The notes beneath the pieces were generated by a model, which saw only the letters and a program-made list of their open reading frames with translations, was not told the origin of the DNA and did not search any database. This document shows positions 1-7,146 of a stretch of 28,543 nt of DNA, piece by piece. Source of the stretch: Sphingopyxis alaskensis RB2256 (lineage in GTDB: Bacteria > Pseudomonadota > Alphaproteobacteria > Sphingomonadales > Sphingomonadaceae); assembly GCF_000013985.1 (NCBI RefSeq), contig NC_008036.1:1-28543 (forward strand), read 5' to 3'. Each line of letters opens with the position of its first letter. Position 1 is the stretch's first letter. The position numbers and the translations under genes are program-made.

Positions 1-199
1 CCTCCCAAGTCCAAACTAAGCCGAAGCCCTTCCATTGATAACTGGCATCAGCACGGGATGGCACGTCTTTTGGCTTTGGAATGAGAGGGTCAATGATTGG
101 GACTAACCAACCATATACGAAAATCGGGCCGATTGGCGTCAGCGTAATGAGCAACGTCGGTACGACAATTGCAAACAAGGCGAGAATGCTTTTCCTCAT
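1..199 (-). CDS. Hypothetical membrane-anchored protein, N-terminus only (cut by window start)
   Basis: An open frame reads leftward from an ATG at 199 to the window edge without a stop, giving about 66 residues. The protein starts MRKSILALFAIVV and continues with a long hydrophobic stretch (about residues 4-40), broken only by prolines and glycines. This fits a signal anchor or a first membrane helix, followed by a polar, Trp-containing segment. I do not recognise a family. No strong ribosome binding site precedes the ATG, so the start is tentative. The base composition is less GC-rich than the hydrogenase region, as for the neighbouring dioxygenase gene, which lies on the same strand just upstream. 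The alternative is a non-coding frame, but the lysine/arginine-then-hydrophobic beginning favours a real gene. Confidence 0.45.
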   Translation of the reverse strand, partial: MRKSILALFAIVVPTLLITLTPIGPIFVYGWLVPIIDPLIPKPKDVPSRADASYQWKGFGLVWTWE

Positions 200-289
200 C
201 CGATTGACGATCACAGATTAACTGCGGCAAGTCATCGATATTCGTGGGGTTGAGCAACCTGCAGATCATTTCGTGCTGAGGTTGGCATT

Positions 290-970
290 CTACACACCAA
301 GCCATTCGAGTCCGTGCGGCAGCTCTTCCGCCGCAAAATCTACCTGAAGGACTCTTCTGCTTTTCGGCGCAGAGGCAGCGTCGGACGCGTGAAGAATTGG
401 CGTTGCGTATAGCCATACATCGCCAGCTTCGGCCAAACAGACCGCTGTTCCGCACCTGTCTACCACTCCCTTGACCCGATCTACGGCTATTCTTCCGTAG
501 GTGTGGGATCCAGGAGCAATGAGCAGTGGTGCATTGCTAGCGGGCACATTGTCGATGTGCGCCCTCACCGTCACCATGCGGGTAAGAAGATCAAATGGCG
601 GTGCAACGTGATTCATACCGCTTTTCAAGGTCCAGGGGCCAAACCCCGGTGCATCTCGCCTTTCTTTGACACAGATTGTTCGGTCTTGGTGCCAAGCGAG
701 TGCCCAATTGCTTATCGTCGATTTGTTGAAGAGAATTGCCCTAACCGGTCGGGAAGAGTTACCCAAAGCGCTTGCGGCTATTGCCCCTATCGGACCTTCT
801 CTCGCAAGAATTGGATCGAGCGCGGGTATCCCATGCAAACGAACGCCCGCCCCATCTGCTGGAACCTCGGCAAGCGCTGATATCACATCGTCAATGCAAT
901 GGGAGATCGCGCCTTTGAATAGCTGCGCCCCATAGGCTGCAAATTGAGTTGTCGGACGGTCTTTCAACAT
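290..970 (-). CDS. Phytanoyl-CoA dioxygenase (PhyH)-like Fe(II)/2-oxoglutarate oxygenase
   Basis: A 226-aa protein with the layout of the PhyH family, whose members are cytoplasmic non-heme iron oxygenases that hydroxylate small molecules using 2-oxoglutarate and O2. The iron facial triad is visible as WHQD (His94, Asp96) and a distal His194 in PILHASD. An arginine in the following SRRVLQVDF strand (about 205-206) is the usual 2-oxoglutarate anchor. The motif APGSH before it is also typical of the family. The substrate cannot be deduced. The gene stands alone, next to a mobilisation module and convergent with nothing obvious, so it may be cargo of the island or part of the flanking chromosome. 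The ATG at 970 has no strong Shine-Dalgarno sequence. Family assignment is fairly sure, function is not. Confidence 0.7.
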   Translation of the reverse strand: MLKDRPTTQFAAYGAQLFKGAISHCIDDVISALAEVPADGAGVRLHGIPALDPILAREGPIGAIAASALGNSSRPVRAILFNKSTISNWALAWHQDRTICVKERRDAPGFGPWTLKSGMNHVAPPFDLLTRMVTVRAHIDNVPASNAPLLIAPGSHTYGRIAVDRVKGVVDRCGTAVCLAEAGDVWLYATPILHASDAASAPKSRRVLQVDFAAEELPHGLEWLGV

Positions 971-1027
971 CCACTTCGCTAAGCATGAGAAACCCCTTTC
1001 GGCAACGCCCGCGATTGAGTTGATACG

Positions 1028-1795
1028 TCATTGCGCGATCCGAATTGAGCAACTGACCGGCCTTTCTTCCTTCCGCGCCTTTTCGGTGCATCGGCTCAAT
1101 TTTTCGCGGTTTGCGCTAAGGACACGCTGCGCCTCCGCCAATTCTTCCCAAGCTTCGGGGTTCTGAGACCGGATGAGCCTGATTCCTGCTTCCACAATGG
1201 ACGGCTCTCCAACAGACTTGCGAGCCATCCGTTCGGGTAGCTGCCAGCTTTCTGGCATGGCGCGGGCGATGGTGCCGGGGAGAATCGACCAAAGCAGGAT
1301 GCCGACCAAGAATCCCATGCCTGCAAAGCGCCAGGTCTGACGCTTCTGCTCGTCCTCGGCGCGGACTCTTCCGACAATTGCGGCGAGCCGGCCGGTTGCA
1401 TTGTCCAGATCTTTGCGGCCCTGTCGGAACAGGTCGCTGCTGTCGCACAGCATGTCGAGCGAGGCGCGCTTGATCTGAACCGCAATGTCTTCCGGCGTCA
1501 GCTCGATGGCAGGCTTGTTGCCGATTGCGGTTAACGTCTTGGAGACCTGTGCCAGCTGATCGGCCATCTGGCCGAGCGTTGCCGTGTAGTCCGGGATTAC
1601 GATGTCGGCGCGCTCCCTGGCCATGTTCTGGACCGTATGCCGCACCATGGCCATTTCGCCTTCAAGACGGGCGAAGGCTTCTGTTGCCGGATCGGATTCT
1701 TCCGCCGTATCAATTTCCGGTTCTGCCTCCGGGGCGGGAGGTTCCTCCACTTCAAGGTCCAACTGTACTTCTTCGATTTGATCGTCTTCCATCAT
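1028..1795 (-). CDS. DUF6118-family membrane protein of the mobilisation module
   Basis: A 255-aa protein with a very acidic N-terminus (residues 1-40, rich in Glu and Pro), then a predicted helical/coiled-coil region (about 41-155), one transmembrane helix (about 157-178, FAGMGFLVGILLWS) and a basic C-terminal tail. This matches my recollection of DUF6118 proteins, which commonly lie directly downstream of traA relaxase genes in sphingomonad plasmids and islands. Their molecular role is not established. The start ATG at 1795 is preceded by AGGAGC, which overlaps the stop codon of the relaxase gene, so the two are very likely co-transcribed and translationally coupled. By position it probably helps conjugal DNA processing or anchors the relaxosome at the membrane, but that is inference. 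Confidence 0.65.
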   Translation of the reverse strand: MMEDDQIEEVQLDLEVEEPPAPEAEPEIDTAEESDPATEAFARLEGEMAMVRHTVQNMARERADIVIPDYTATLGQMADQLAQVSKTLTAIGNKPAIELTPEDIAVQIKRASLDMLCDSSDLFRQGRKDLDNATGRLAAIVGRVRAEDEQKRQTWRFAGMGFLVGILLWSILPGTIARAMPESWQLPERMARKSVGEPSIVEAGIRLIRSQNPEAWEELAEAQRVLSANREKLSRCTEKARKEERPVSCSIRIAQ

Positions 1796-1802
1796 TCAGC
1801 TC

Positions 1803-4688
1803 CTAAATGCCCATGTCGAAAGCGCGGGTGCGTTCACGGGCGAGGGTTGCGGTGAGTTCTTTGGCGATGCTGCGTTCCGGCTTCGGATCGATGCCAAGTT
1901 CGCGGGTCTTGCCGCGCAGCAGGCCTTCGACTTGCGGGTCGCGTTCAAGCGACTTCGCCAGCTCGTTCTGCTTTGCCGATACGCGGACAGCACCGGCGCG
2001 GTCGCCCTGCTGTTCAAGCTGCTTGCGCGCCGTGCTGAGTCCCTGCCAATCACTGACAAAGCGCTCGGATCGCAGCGCAGGATCGGTGCGCACTGCGGCC
2101 TCTTGGTTCATGGCGCGCATGGCCTCCTGGCTACGCCCGCCAGCGGCCTCTGGGATCAGCTCAGGCCGCCGCTCCAGCGCCTTGGCGAGATCGGTGGCCG
2201 CATGGGGCCGAATCGCGTCGAGCGCTTTTCCTGCCTTCTCCAGCGCGTCCTTCTGGTGCGGGAGAACGGGCAAGCCCTGGGCTTGCATCGTTCCGATATC
2301 GCCAAGCGCGCGGGCATAGCGTTCGACCGCGCGACGCTGGTCGTTCTGCGTGTTCGACTTTGCCGGAAGCGGTTCGAGCTGACGGGCCTGCGGTCGGAAG
2401 TTTCCGAAGATGGATTTGGCCTTCTCCGGCACTTGCCGAACCATCGCCATTACCCGCTCGCGGAAGCTGATTCCGCGCAGTTCGGCGAAAGCCTGCTCGG
2501 GCTTGTAGTCGCCCGCCATATCTTTCCCGCGCTCGCGGCTAAGGGTGCGAACAAGTTTGGACTGGTCGGCAAAGTCATCGCGCCCATAATGCAGCGCTAG
2601 CCCCTCGCGGTGACGCGACATGGCGACATAGGCGGAATGGCTGTCCATGCCCGGTGTGGCGAGAATATGCGTGCGGTCCACTGTCATGCCTTGCGCCTTG
2701 TGGATCGTGGCGGCGTAGCCATGATCGATGTGGGCGTAGTACTTGGTGTCGAAGGCAACTTCCCGCCCATCGTCCGTGCGCACGGCCATGCGCTGCGGGC
2801 TGGACATCGCGACCGTGCCGAGCGTCCCGTTCTTCACCCCAAGTTCGCGTTCGTTGCGCAGGAAGATGATGCGGTCCCCCGATGCAAATTTCCGTTCGCC
2901 GCGTGCGGCCTTGATCGTGGCATCGGCACCTAGCGCGCCAGCCACGCGCATTTTCTCGCGCGCCATCTGGTTGAGCTCGCGGACCTCGTCATTGGTGTGG
3001 GTAAGGATGATCCGTCTTTCGTCTGGGCTGTCCTGCCGCTCGCGATCCCAACGCTCGACAAGCTCTGTCCGTGCGACCTCGCGGGTGTCGGTGGCATAGA
3101 CCATGCCGCGCTCTTCGTAGGTGCGGATCGCTTCGCCCGTGCGGCCCGTGGCGAGCTGCCTGGTCGTATCCTGCTGCCATGCCGATAGCTGACGGCGAAC
3201 CTCGCTGATCTCGACCCCGCCGTGGCGCTCGTGGATTGCCCGGAATGCTGCACCTGCCTCGATGGCCTGGAGCTGTTGCTGGTCACCGACTAGGACAAGT
3301 TTCGCACTGGACTTTGCGGCATGGGACAGCACGCGCTCCATCTGGCGCGTGCCGACCATACCCGCTTCGTCAATGACGAGCACATCCTTGGCAGTCAGCT
3401 GCTCGCACCCTTTGCCCCATTGATGCTCAAGGCTGGCGATGGTGCGCGATGCGATGCCGGAGCCGTTTTCCAGACCCTCGGCGGTAATGCCGGACAGGGC
3501 TGCGCCACGCACATTGTAGCCCGCGCTTTCCCATGCCTCGCGCGCCACGCCCAGCATCGCGCTTTTGCCGGTCCCGGCATAGCCAACGATCACGGCAAGG
3601 CCACCCTTCTTGGTGACATACTCGAAGGCGGATTTCTGCTCGCCTGACAGCACCAGACCGCGCTTCGCGGCGCTTGCAAACGCGGCGTTCCGCTGCACAT
3701 CATTTACGGCGTGACCAGCGCGTTGCGCCATCGCGTCGGCAGCGCAATGCAGGCGCTGTTCGGTCTCGATCATCGCCCGCGAAGTGAAGCGGTCTTGCCC
3801 GCGTCCATCCTTGCCCAATGCGATCAGCTCGGGCGCCGCGCGCACGGCATTGTAGGCGGCGTCAAACTGCTCCTTCCCGTCGCTATGCCGGTGAACAAAG
3901 GCGGCAAGGTCGCGCCTGGTGAAGGTGGCTTGCTGGTGCGTGATCGCATCCAAGGCCAGCGAGGGATTGGCGATTATGCGTTCGCCATTGCGCTGGGCGA
4001 TGGCGCGGTGTTCCTCAATCCGCTCGGCTTCCAGACCGCGTCCGCCAATGCGCGAGGCGGCGGGACCGATCTTGTCCTGCGGTTCCAGCGCAATGCCCTG
4101 CGCTTCCAGGCTGCGATGATCGATCCGCGTATCGATGTCGCGTTCCGCCAGCGCGCGGTTGACATGATCGGCCCAGCGCTCGCGCCACTGCTCGATCAGC
4201 GCGGTCTTGTTCCAGTCGCGGACTTTTGCGCCAAAGCCATCCTTGGTAACCTCGCGCATGGTCAGCATGACGTGGGCGTGCGGCTTGGCTTTGCCGTCCT
4301 CGCCAATATCCCAATGGACATTGAGATCGGCGATCATGCCTTTTTCGACGAATTCAGCCTTCACGAACTCGCGCGCCAGCCTGATGTTGTCTTTCTTCGA
4401 CAGTTCGCGGGGCAGGGCGAACTCGACCTCGCGGGCAAGCTGCGCATCCTTGCGCTTCTCCGCAGCTTCGACCGCGTTCCACAAAGTGGCGCGGTCGGCG
4501 AGGGCTTCGGGTGCGCCTTTGGGCAGCATCACTTCGGAATGAAGAACGCCTGCCTTGTTGGTGAAATCGTGGGTTCTGTCGATCCGCTCATCGTGCAGTT
4601 GCTCGCCCGCACGATAGGCCGCAGCCGCCACGGCACTGCGTCCGCTCGACCTTCCGATGACCTTCGCGCTGAAATGAAAGATTGCCAT
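1803..4688 (-). CDS. traA: Ti-type conjugative relaxase-helicase TraA (MobA/MobL family)
   Basis: A 961-aa MOBQ relaxase joined to a superfamily-1 helicase. The N-terminal relaxase domain has the candidate catalytic Tyr25 (AAAYRAGEQL), the HWD motif near residue 125 and the metal-binding histidines in PHAHVMLTMR (137 and 139). The helicase part has Walker A (GYAGTGKS, about 369-376) and Walker B (VIDEAG, about 438-443). It nicks one strand at oriT, stays attached to it and unwinds the DNA for transfer. I chose the internal ATG at 4688 (MAIFHFSAKVIG), the canonical family N-terminus. A longer frame from 4727 would start inside the oriT inverted repeat. The gene appears intact and full-length. 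It lies upstream of the DUF6118 gene and divergent from traC and traD. Transfer would need a coupling protein and a mating channel encoded elsewhere, since neither is present here. Confidence 0.93.
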   Translation of the reverse strand: MAIFHFSAKVIGRSSGRSAVAAAAYRAGEQLHDERIDRTHDFTNKAGVLHSEVMLPKGAPEALADRATLWNAVEAAEKRKDAQLAREVEFALPRELSKKDNIRLAREFVKAEFVEKGMIADLNVHWDIGEDGKAKPHAHVMLTMREVTKDGFGAKVRDWNKTALIEQWRERWADHVNRALAERDIDTRIDHRSLEAQGIALEPQDKIGPAASRIGGRGLEAERIEEHRAIAQRNGERIIANPSLALDAITHQQATFTRRDLAAFVHRHSDGKEQFDAAYNAVRAAPELIALGKDGRGQDRFTSRAMIETEQRLHCAADAMAQRAGHAVNDVQRNAAFASAAKRGLVLSGEQKSAFEYVTKKGGLAVIVGYAGTGKSAMLGVAREAWESAGYNVRGAALSGITAEGLENGSGIASRTIASLEHQWGKGCEQLTAKDVLVIDEAGMVGTRQMERVLSHAAKSSAKLVLVGDQQQLQAIEAGAAFRAIHERHGGVEISEVRRQLSAWQQDTTRQLATGRTGEAIRTYEERGMVYATDTREVARTELVERWDRERQDSPDERRIILTHTNDEVRELNQMAREKMRVAGALGADATIKAARGERKFASGDRIIFLRNERELGVKNGTLGTVAMSSPQRMAVRTDDGREVAFDTKYYAHIDHGYAATIHKAQGMTVDRTHILATPGMDSHSAYVAMSRHREGLALHYGRDDFADQSKLVRTLSRERGKDMAGDYKPEQAFAELRGISFRERVMAMVRQVPEKAKSIFGNFRPQARQLEPLPAKSNTQNDQRRAVERYARALGDIGTMQAQGLPVLPHQKDALEKAGKALDAIRPHAATDLAKALERRPELIPEAAGGRSQEAMRAMNQEAAVRTDPALRSERFVSDWQGLSTARKQLEQQGDRAGAVRVSAKQNELAKSLERDPQVEGLLRGKTRELGIDPKPERSIAKELTATLARERTRAFDMGI

Positions 4689-4717
4689 GTCGGCAATCCA
4701 GTTACACCGCAAACGCC

Positions 4718-4745
4718 ACGTCGGCACGACGTATAAGCGCGCCCT
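4718..4745 (+). other. oriT: Origin of transfer (oriT), IncQ/Ti-like
   Basis: Positions 4718-4732 form a perfect 6+3+6 inverted repeat (ACGTCG, gca, CGACGT). After one base comes TAAGCGCGCCCT (4734-4745). That differs at one position from TAAGTGCGCCCT, which I recall as the nic region of RSF1010 and related MOBQ origins. An inverted repeat immediately 5' of nic is the standard arrangement for this family, and the site lies in the gap between traA and traC, where Ti plasmids carry their oriT. The nick would be expected within the GCGCCC part. The evidence is sequence similarity plus position, with no functional proof. Confidence 0.75.
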
Positions 4746-4861
4746 CTCATGATAAAATCCTGATCGGGACTAGGCGGTATCACACTGTCCCGGCGACCTT
4801 ACTGCATTGAGATAGCTCACCGATTATCATGTCTCCATCACACCAACGATGGAGATATCCC

Positions 4862-5167
4862 ATGCGCAAACCCCGCGATTTTGATTCGGAGCTCAAGGCC
4901 CTCGCCGACAAGGCCAAGCAGATGAAGGAACGCCGCGTGCGCGACCTCGGCGCGCTGGTCACGGCAACCGGAGCCGACGCACTCGATGCGGATGTGCTGG
5001 CGGGCGCGCTGCTCGAGGCTGTCGACAACAACGACAAGGCTATAAGCGAGGGCTGGCGCAAGCGCGGCGCGGCCTTCTTTCAGGGCAAGCAACGCAACAC
5101 TGCGAGCGGACCTCGGCAGCAGCCGGAAGGCACTCTCCCGCTCGATGGCGGCGCGGCATCGGCTTGA
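4862..5167 (+). CDS. traC: Conjugal transfer protein TraC
   Basis: A 101-aa protein that begins MRKPRDFDSELKALADKAKQ, a charged helical start characteristic of Ti-type TraC. In these systems TraC is a small accessory relaxosome protein that acts with TraA and TraD at oriT. I placed the start at 4862 because GGAGAT lies just upstream and the family starts here. A longer frame from 4829 has no ribosome binding site. The gene is transcribed divergently from traA and ends 23 bp inside traD, so the two are coupled. The C-terminal tail (about 75-101) is Gln/Gly-rich and likely disordered. Confidence 0.8.
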   Translation: MRKPRDFDSELKALADKAKQMKERRVRDLGALVTATGADALDADVLAGALLEAVDNNDKAISEGWRKRGAAFFQGKQRNTASGPRQQPEGTLPLDGGAASA

Positions 5168-5417
5168 GGCAGCAAAGGCACGAACCGACATGCGCGAATG
5201 GCAGGTCAAACGACGCGAACGAACCCGGCAACTGATCGAACTGGGCGGCTTGGTTGCCAAGGCCGATCTGGTAGAGCTGACCGATGATGATCGCGCCGCC
5301 CTCTACGGCGCATTCCTCACCGTCGCCGCCAAGCTGCGCGGGCCGGATGGTGCGCAGGCGCTGGTGCTGTTCCGGCGCAAGGGCAAGCGGGCGTTCGAGG
5401 CAGAGCAGTCTGACTGA
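5145..5417 (+). CDS. traD: Conjugal transfer protein TraD
   Basis: A 90-aa basic protein with the signature of Ti-type TraD: REWQVKRRERTRQLIELGG, then LVAKADLVELTDDDRAALYGAFL. This is a small, mostly helical accessory protein of the relaxosome. It overlaps the end of traC by 23 bp and is probably translated by re-initiation. In complete modules traD is followed by traG, the VirD4-like coupling protein. Here it is followed by about 300 bp without a recognisable gene and then the hydrogenase-linked DUF3422 gene, so the module ends abruptly after traD. Confidence 0.8.
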   Translation: MAARHRLEAAKARTDMREWQVKRRERTRQLIELGGLVAKADLVELTDDDRAALYGAFLTVAAKLRGPDGAQALVLFRRKGKRAFEAEQSD

Positions 5418-5725
5418 GCGACAAAAGAAAGCGGCTCCGGTCCCTGTGAAATGGAGTTGATTGCTCGCGTCAGCTTTGCGCCCCACATCCAGCCATCGAA
5501 GGTTCAACGACGATCGCCTGAAAGCGGACATCGGATCAGTAGGCTCGATCTGGCAGCAACGTCGGACGGTCCGGAACGGCAGGTTTTGGGGAGTGAACGA
5601 GGGATAGCTGCCCTTCGTTGCGGCCATGTCCGATGGCAGCTAGCCGAGATCGATTTTACCGGCATTGCGGCTTCGCGCTTGTTTGAATAGGTCTGGCCCG
5701 GAATCCACTGGCAGGGAATGAGGCT
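5418..5725. other. Gap between traD and the hydrogenase locus; no gene recognised
   Basis: About 308 bp with no supported gene. Short open frames on both strands are Arg/Ser-rich and have no good start sites. This is where traG would begin in a complete transfer module. I found neither a traG start nor a hydrogenase-type promoter (no TGGCA-N-TTGC match and no copy of the TGCAA-N7-TTGCA palindrome). The segment is best read as the scar between the mobilisation genes and the hydrogenase cargo, and it may hold the promoter for the DUF3422 gene. Confidence 0.5.
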
Positions 5726-6991
5726 ATGCGAGAACATGAGGTGCGGCGGCAAGTTGTCAGCGAAATGCATTTGCGTCGCTGGCCGCTGTTGCAACTGCCG
5801 GTCGCAGTGTTCCAGTGGGTGCTTGAGGTTGGGCCTGGCGAGCGTGAGGCGGAGCGCTCAGTCTTGTCCGCTCTGTGCGGAAGCCAATCGGATGAAGAGA
5901 ATCCGCGCCACCTGTCAGGTGCACTCTCCGGCGACGTCTCCTTTACATGGGAGCGACAGAGCGAAGGTTCGACGCTGACAGTGTTTTGTCCGGGACGCGC
6001 CATCGAAGTTTTGCTCGCCCCCGGACTGGACTCTTCGGTGGGCGAGGCCATTGACTGGGCGGAAACCATGCCGGGCGCAATCATTCGCGCGACATCGATC
6101 TGGGTTGGTGGCGACGAAGCCGAAGTCGAAAGGGCATTGCCCGCGGTTGATTTCAACCGCAGCGAGCTTGTGTCGTGCGGCCTCTCCGGGGGAGTGCGTA
6201 TCTGGTCGGATTTTCGCATTCACCCCGATGGCCGGGGGCGCCTTGTGGTGTCAGCCGGGGAAGTCGACCGGAGTGATCTCACCCGGCAACTGCAGCAATT
6301 GCAGGAGCTTGGGAATTACCGCAACAAGGCGCTCTTGGGGCTGCCGGTGGCGCAAGAGGCCTGGCCAAGGCTGGACGCGGCCGAACGCGAATTGGCCGCA
6401 CTGGCCAAGGCCGTCACTTCCTCGGCGGCCTCTGACGATGATTTGCTGGCGCAATTGTCTGACCTCAGCCTGGAACTTTCGACCATTGCCACGTCAATCG
6501 ACTATCGCATGAACGCTACCGCAGCCTATTCGCGTCTGGTGGAAGAGAGGCTCGCACAACTTGCTCCGGAACCGATCCGTGGGTTCGCTTCGCTCGTCGA
6601 CTTCACTGAACGCCGCTTCCTGCCGGCAGCGCGCACCTGCGCCGCCTTGACTGAGCGCGAACGTCAGCTGACACGGCGTGCGCGCCAAATCTCCGAACTG
6701 CTGCGCGCCCGCATCGAGACGCGGATCGAGAACCAGAACGCGAAACTGCTTCGATCGATGGAGCGCAGCACGACGATGCAAGTGCGCTTGCAGCAGATCG
6801 TCGAGGGCCTCTCCGTAGTGGCCGTGAGTTATTATGCCATCGGCCTGCTAGGGTATGCCATAAAGGGTGCGTCCCATCACTTTGACTGGGTTGATCCGGA
6901 AGTTGCGATCGCTTTGCTGGTGCTGCCGGTCCTGGGATGCGTGTGGTTTGCGCTCCATTCGCTCAAAAAGCGGGTTCTGGGCGGCGATTAG
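5726..6991 (+). CDS. DUF3422-family membrane-anchored protein
   Basis: A 421-aa protein whose N-terminus (REHEVRRQVVSEMHLRR, then a Leu/Pro segment) resembles the conserved hPLR-x-E-x-HaRP opening of DUF3422 proteins. A mixed alpha/beta region follows, then long Glu/Arg/Gln-rich helices (about 190-360, likely coiled coil), and two C-terminal transmembrane helices (about 363-380 and 395-413) with a basic tail. The biochemical role of the family is unknown. It could be a membrane-tethered sensor or scaffold. It precedes the sigma-54 activator by about 150 bp on the same strand, and a histidine kinase partner for that activator is missing from the window. The ATG at 5726 follows an AGGGAATGAGG purine stretch. 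A nearby ATG at 5718 is in another frame and makes no family match. Confidence 0.7.
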   Translation: MREHEVRRQVVSEMHLRRWPLLQLPVAVFQWVLEVGPGEREAERSVLSALCGSQSDEENPRHLSGALSGDVSFTWERQSEGSTLTVFCPGRAIEVLLAPGLDSSVGEAIDWAETMPGAIIRATSIWVGGDEAEVERALPAVDFNRSELVSCGLSGGVRIWSDFRIHPDGRGRLVVSAGEVDRSDLTRQLQQLQELGNYRNKALLGLPVAQEAWPRLDAAERELAALAKAVTSSAASDDDLLAQLSDLSLELSTIATSIDYRMNATAAYSRLVEERLAQLAPEPIRGFASLVDFTERRFLPAARTCAALTERERQLTRRARQISELLRARIETRIENQNAKLLRSMERSTTMQVRLQQIVEGLSVVAVSYYAIGLLGYAIKGASHHFDWVDPEVAIALLVLPVLGCVWFALHSLKKRVLGGD

Positions 6992-7062
6992 CTGCATTCA
7001 CGCGGAAATTGCGCACGCGACAACGCCTGTGACCAGCCCACAAGCTCATCTCATTGTTAAGT

Positions 7063-7091
7063 TGGCAGGCGAAATGCAAACTTTCCTTGCA
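7063..7091 (+). promoter_or_regulatory. Candidate sigma-54-like promoter overlapped by a 17-bp palindrome, upstream of the activator gene
   Basis: TGGCAGGCGAAATGCA (7063-7078) keeps the GG and GC of the sigma-54 -24/-12 pattern at the correct 12-bp offset, with two deviations from TGGCAC-N5-TTGCA. Overlapping its -12 element is TGCAAACTTTCCTTGCA (7075-7091). This has the same length and arm spacing (TGCAA-N7-TTGCA) as the palindrome upstream of hupS. The activator's start codon lies 56 bp downstream. A regulator bound here would cover the -12 region, which suggests negative autoregulation. The palindrome match is directly visible; the promoter is a weaker call. Confidence 0.5.
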
Positions 7092-7146
7092 CATCGGGCG
7101 CGACTGGCGGTAGCAGTTGCGGTCCGCTGCATGTTGGGAGGTGCAT

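Noticed and set aside
90..455. A 121-aa open frame on the minus strand overlapping the dioxygenase gene.
   Set aside because: It overlaps the PhyH-like gene in another frame, is Arg/Cys-rich and lacks a start signal; the frame 1-199 fits a membrane protein better.
3711..4736. A 341-aa open frame antisense to traA.
   Set aside because: It is the shadow of a GC-rich, well-supported relaxase gene and shows no family features.
5451..5690. A 79-aa frame between traD and the DUF3422 gene.
   Set aside because: Low-complexity Arg/Ser composition and no start signal; the opposite strand is equally open.
7105..7120. TGGCGGTAGCAGTTGC as a second sigma-54 promoter before the activator gene.
   Set aside because: The GG to GC distance is one base too long for sigma-54.
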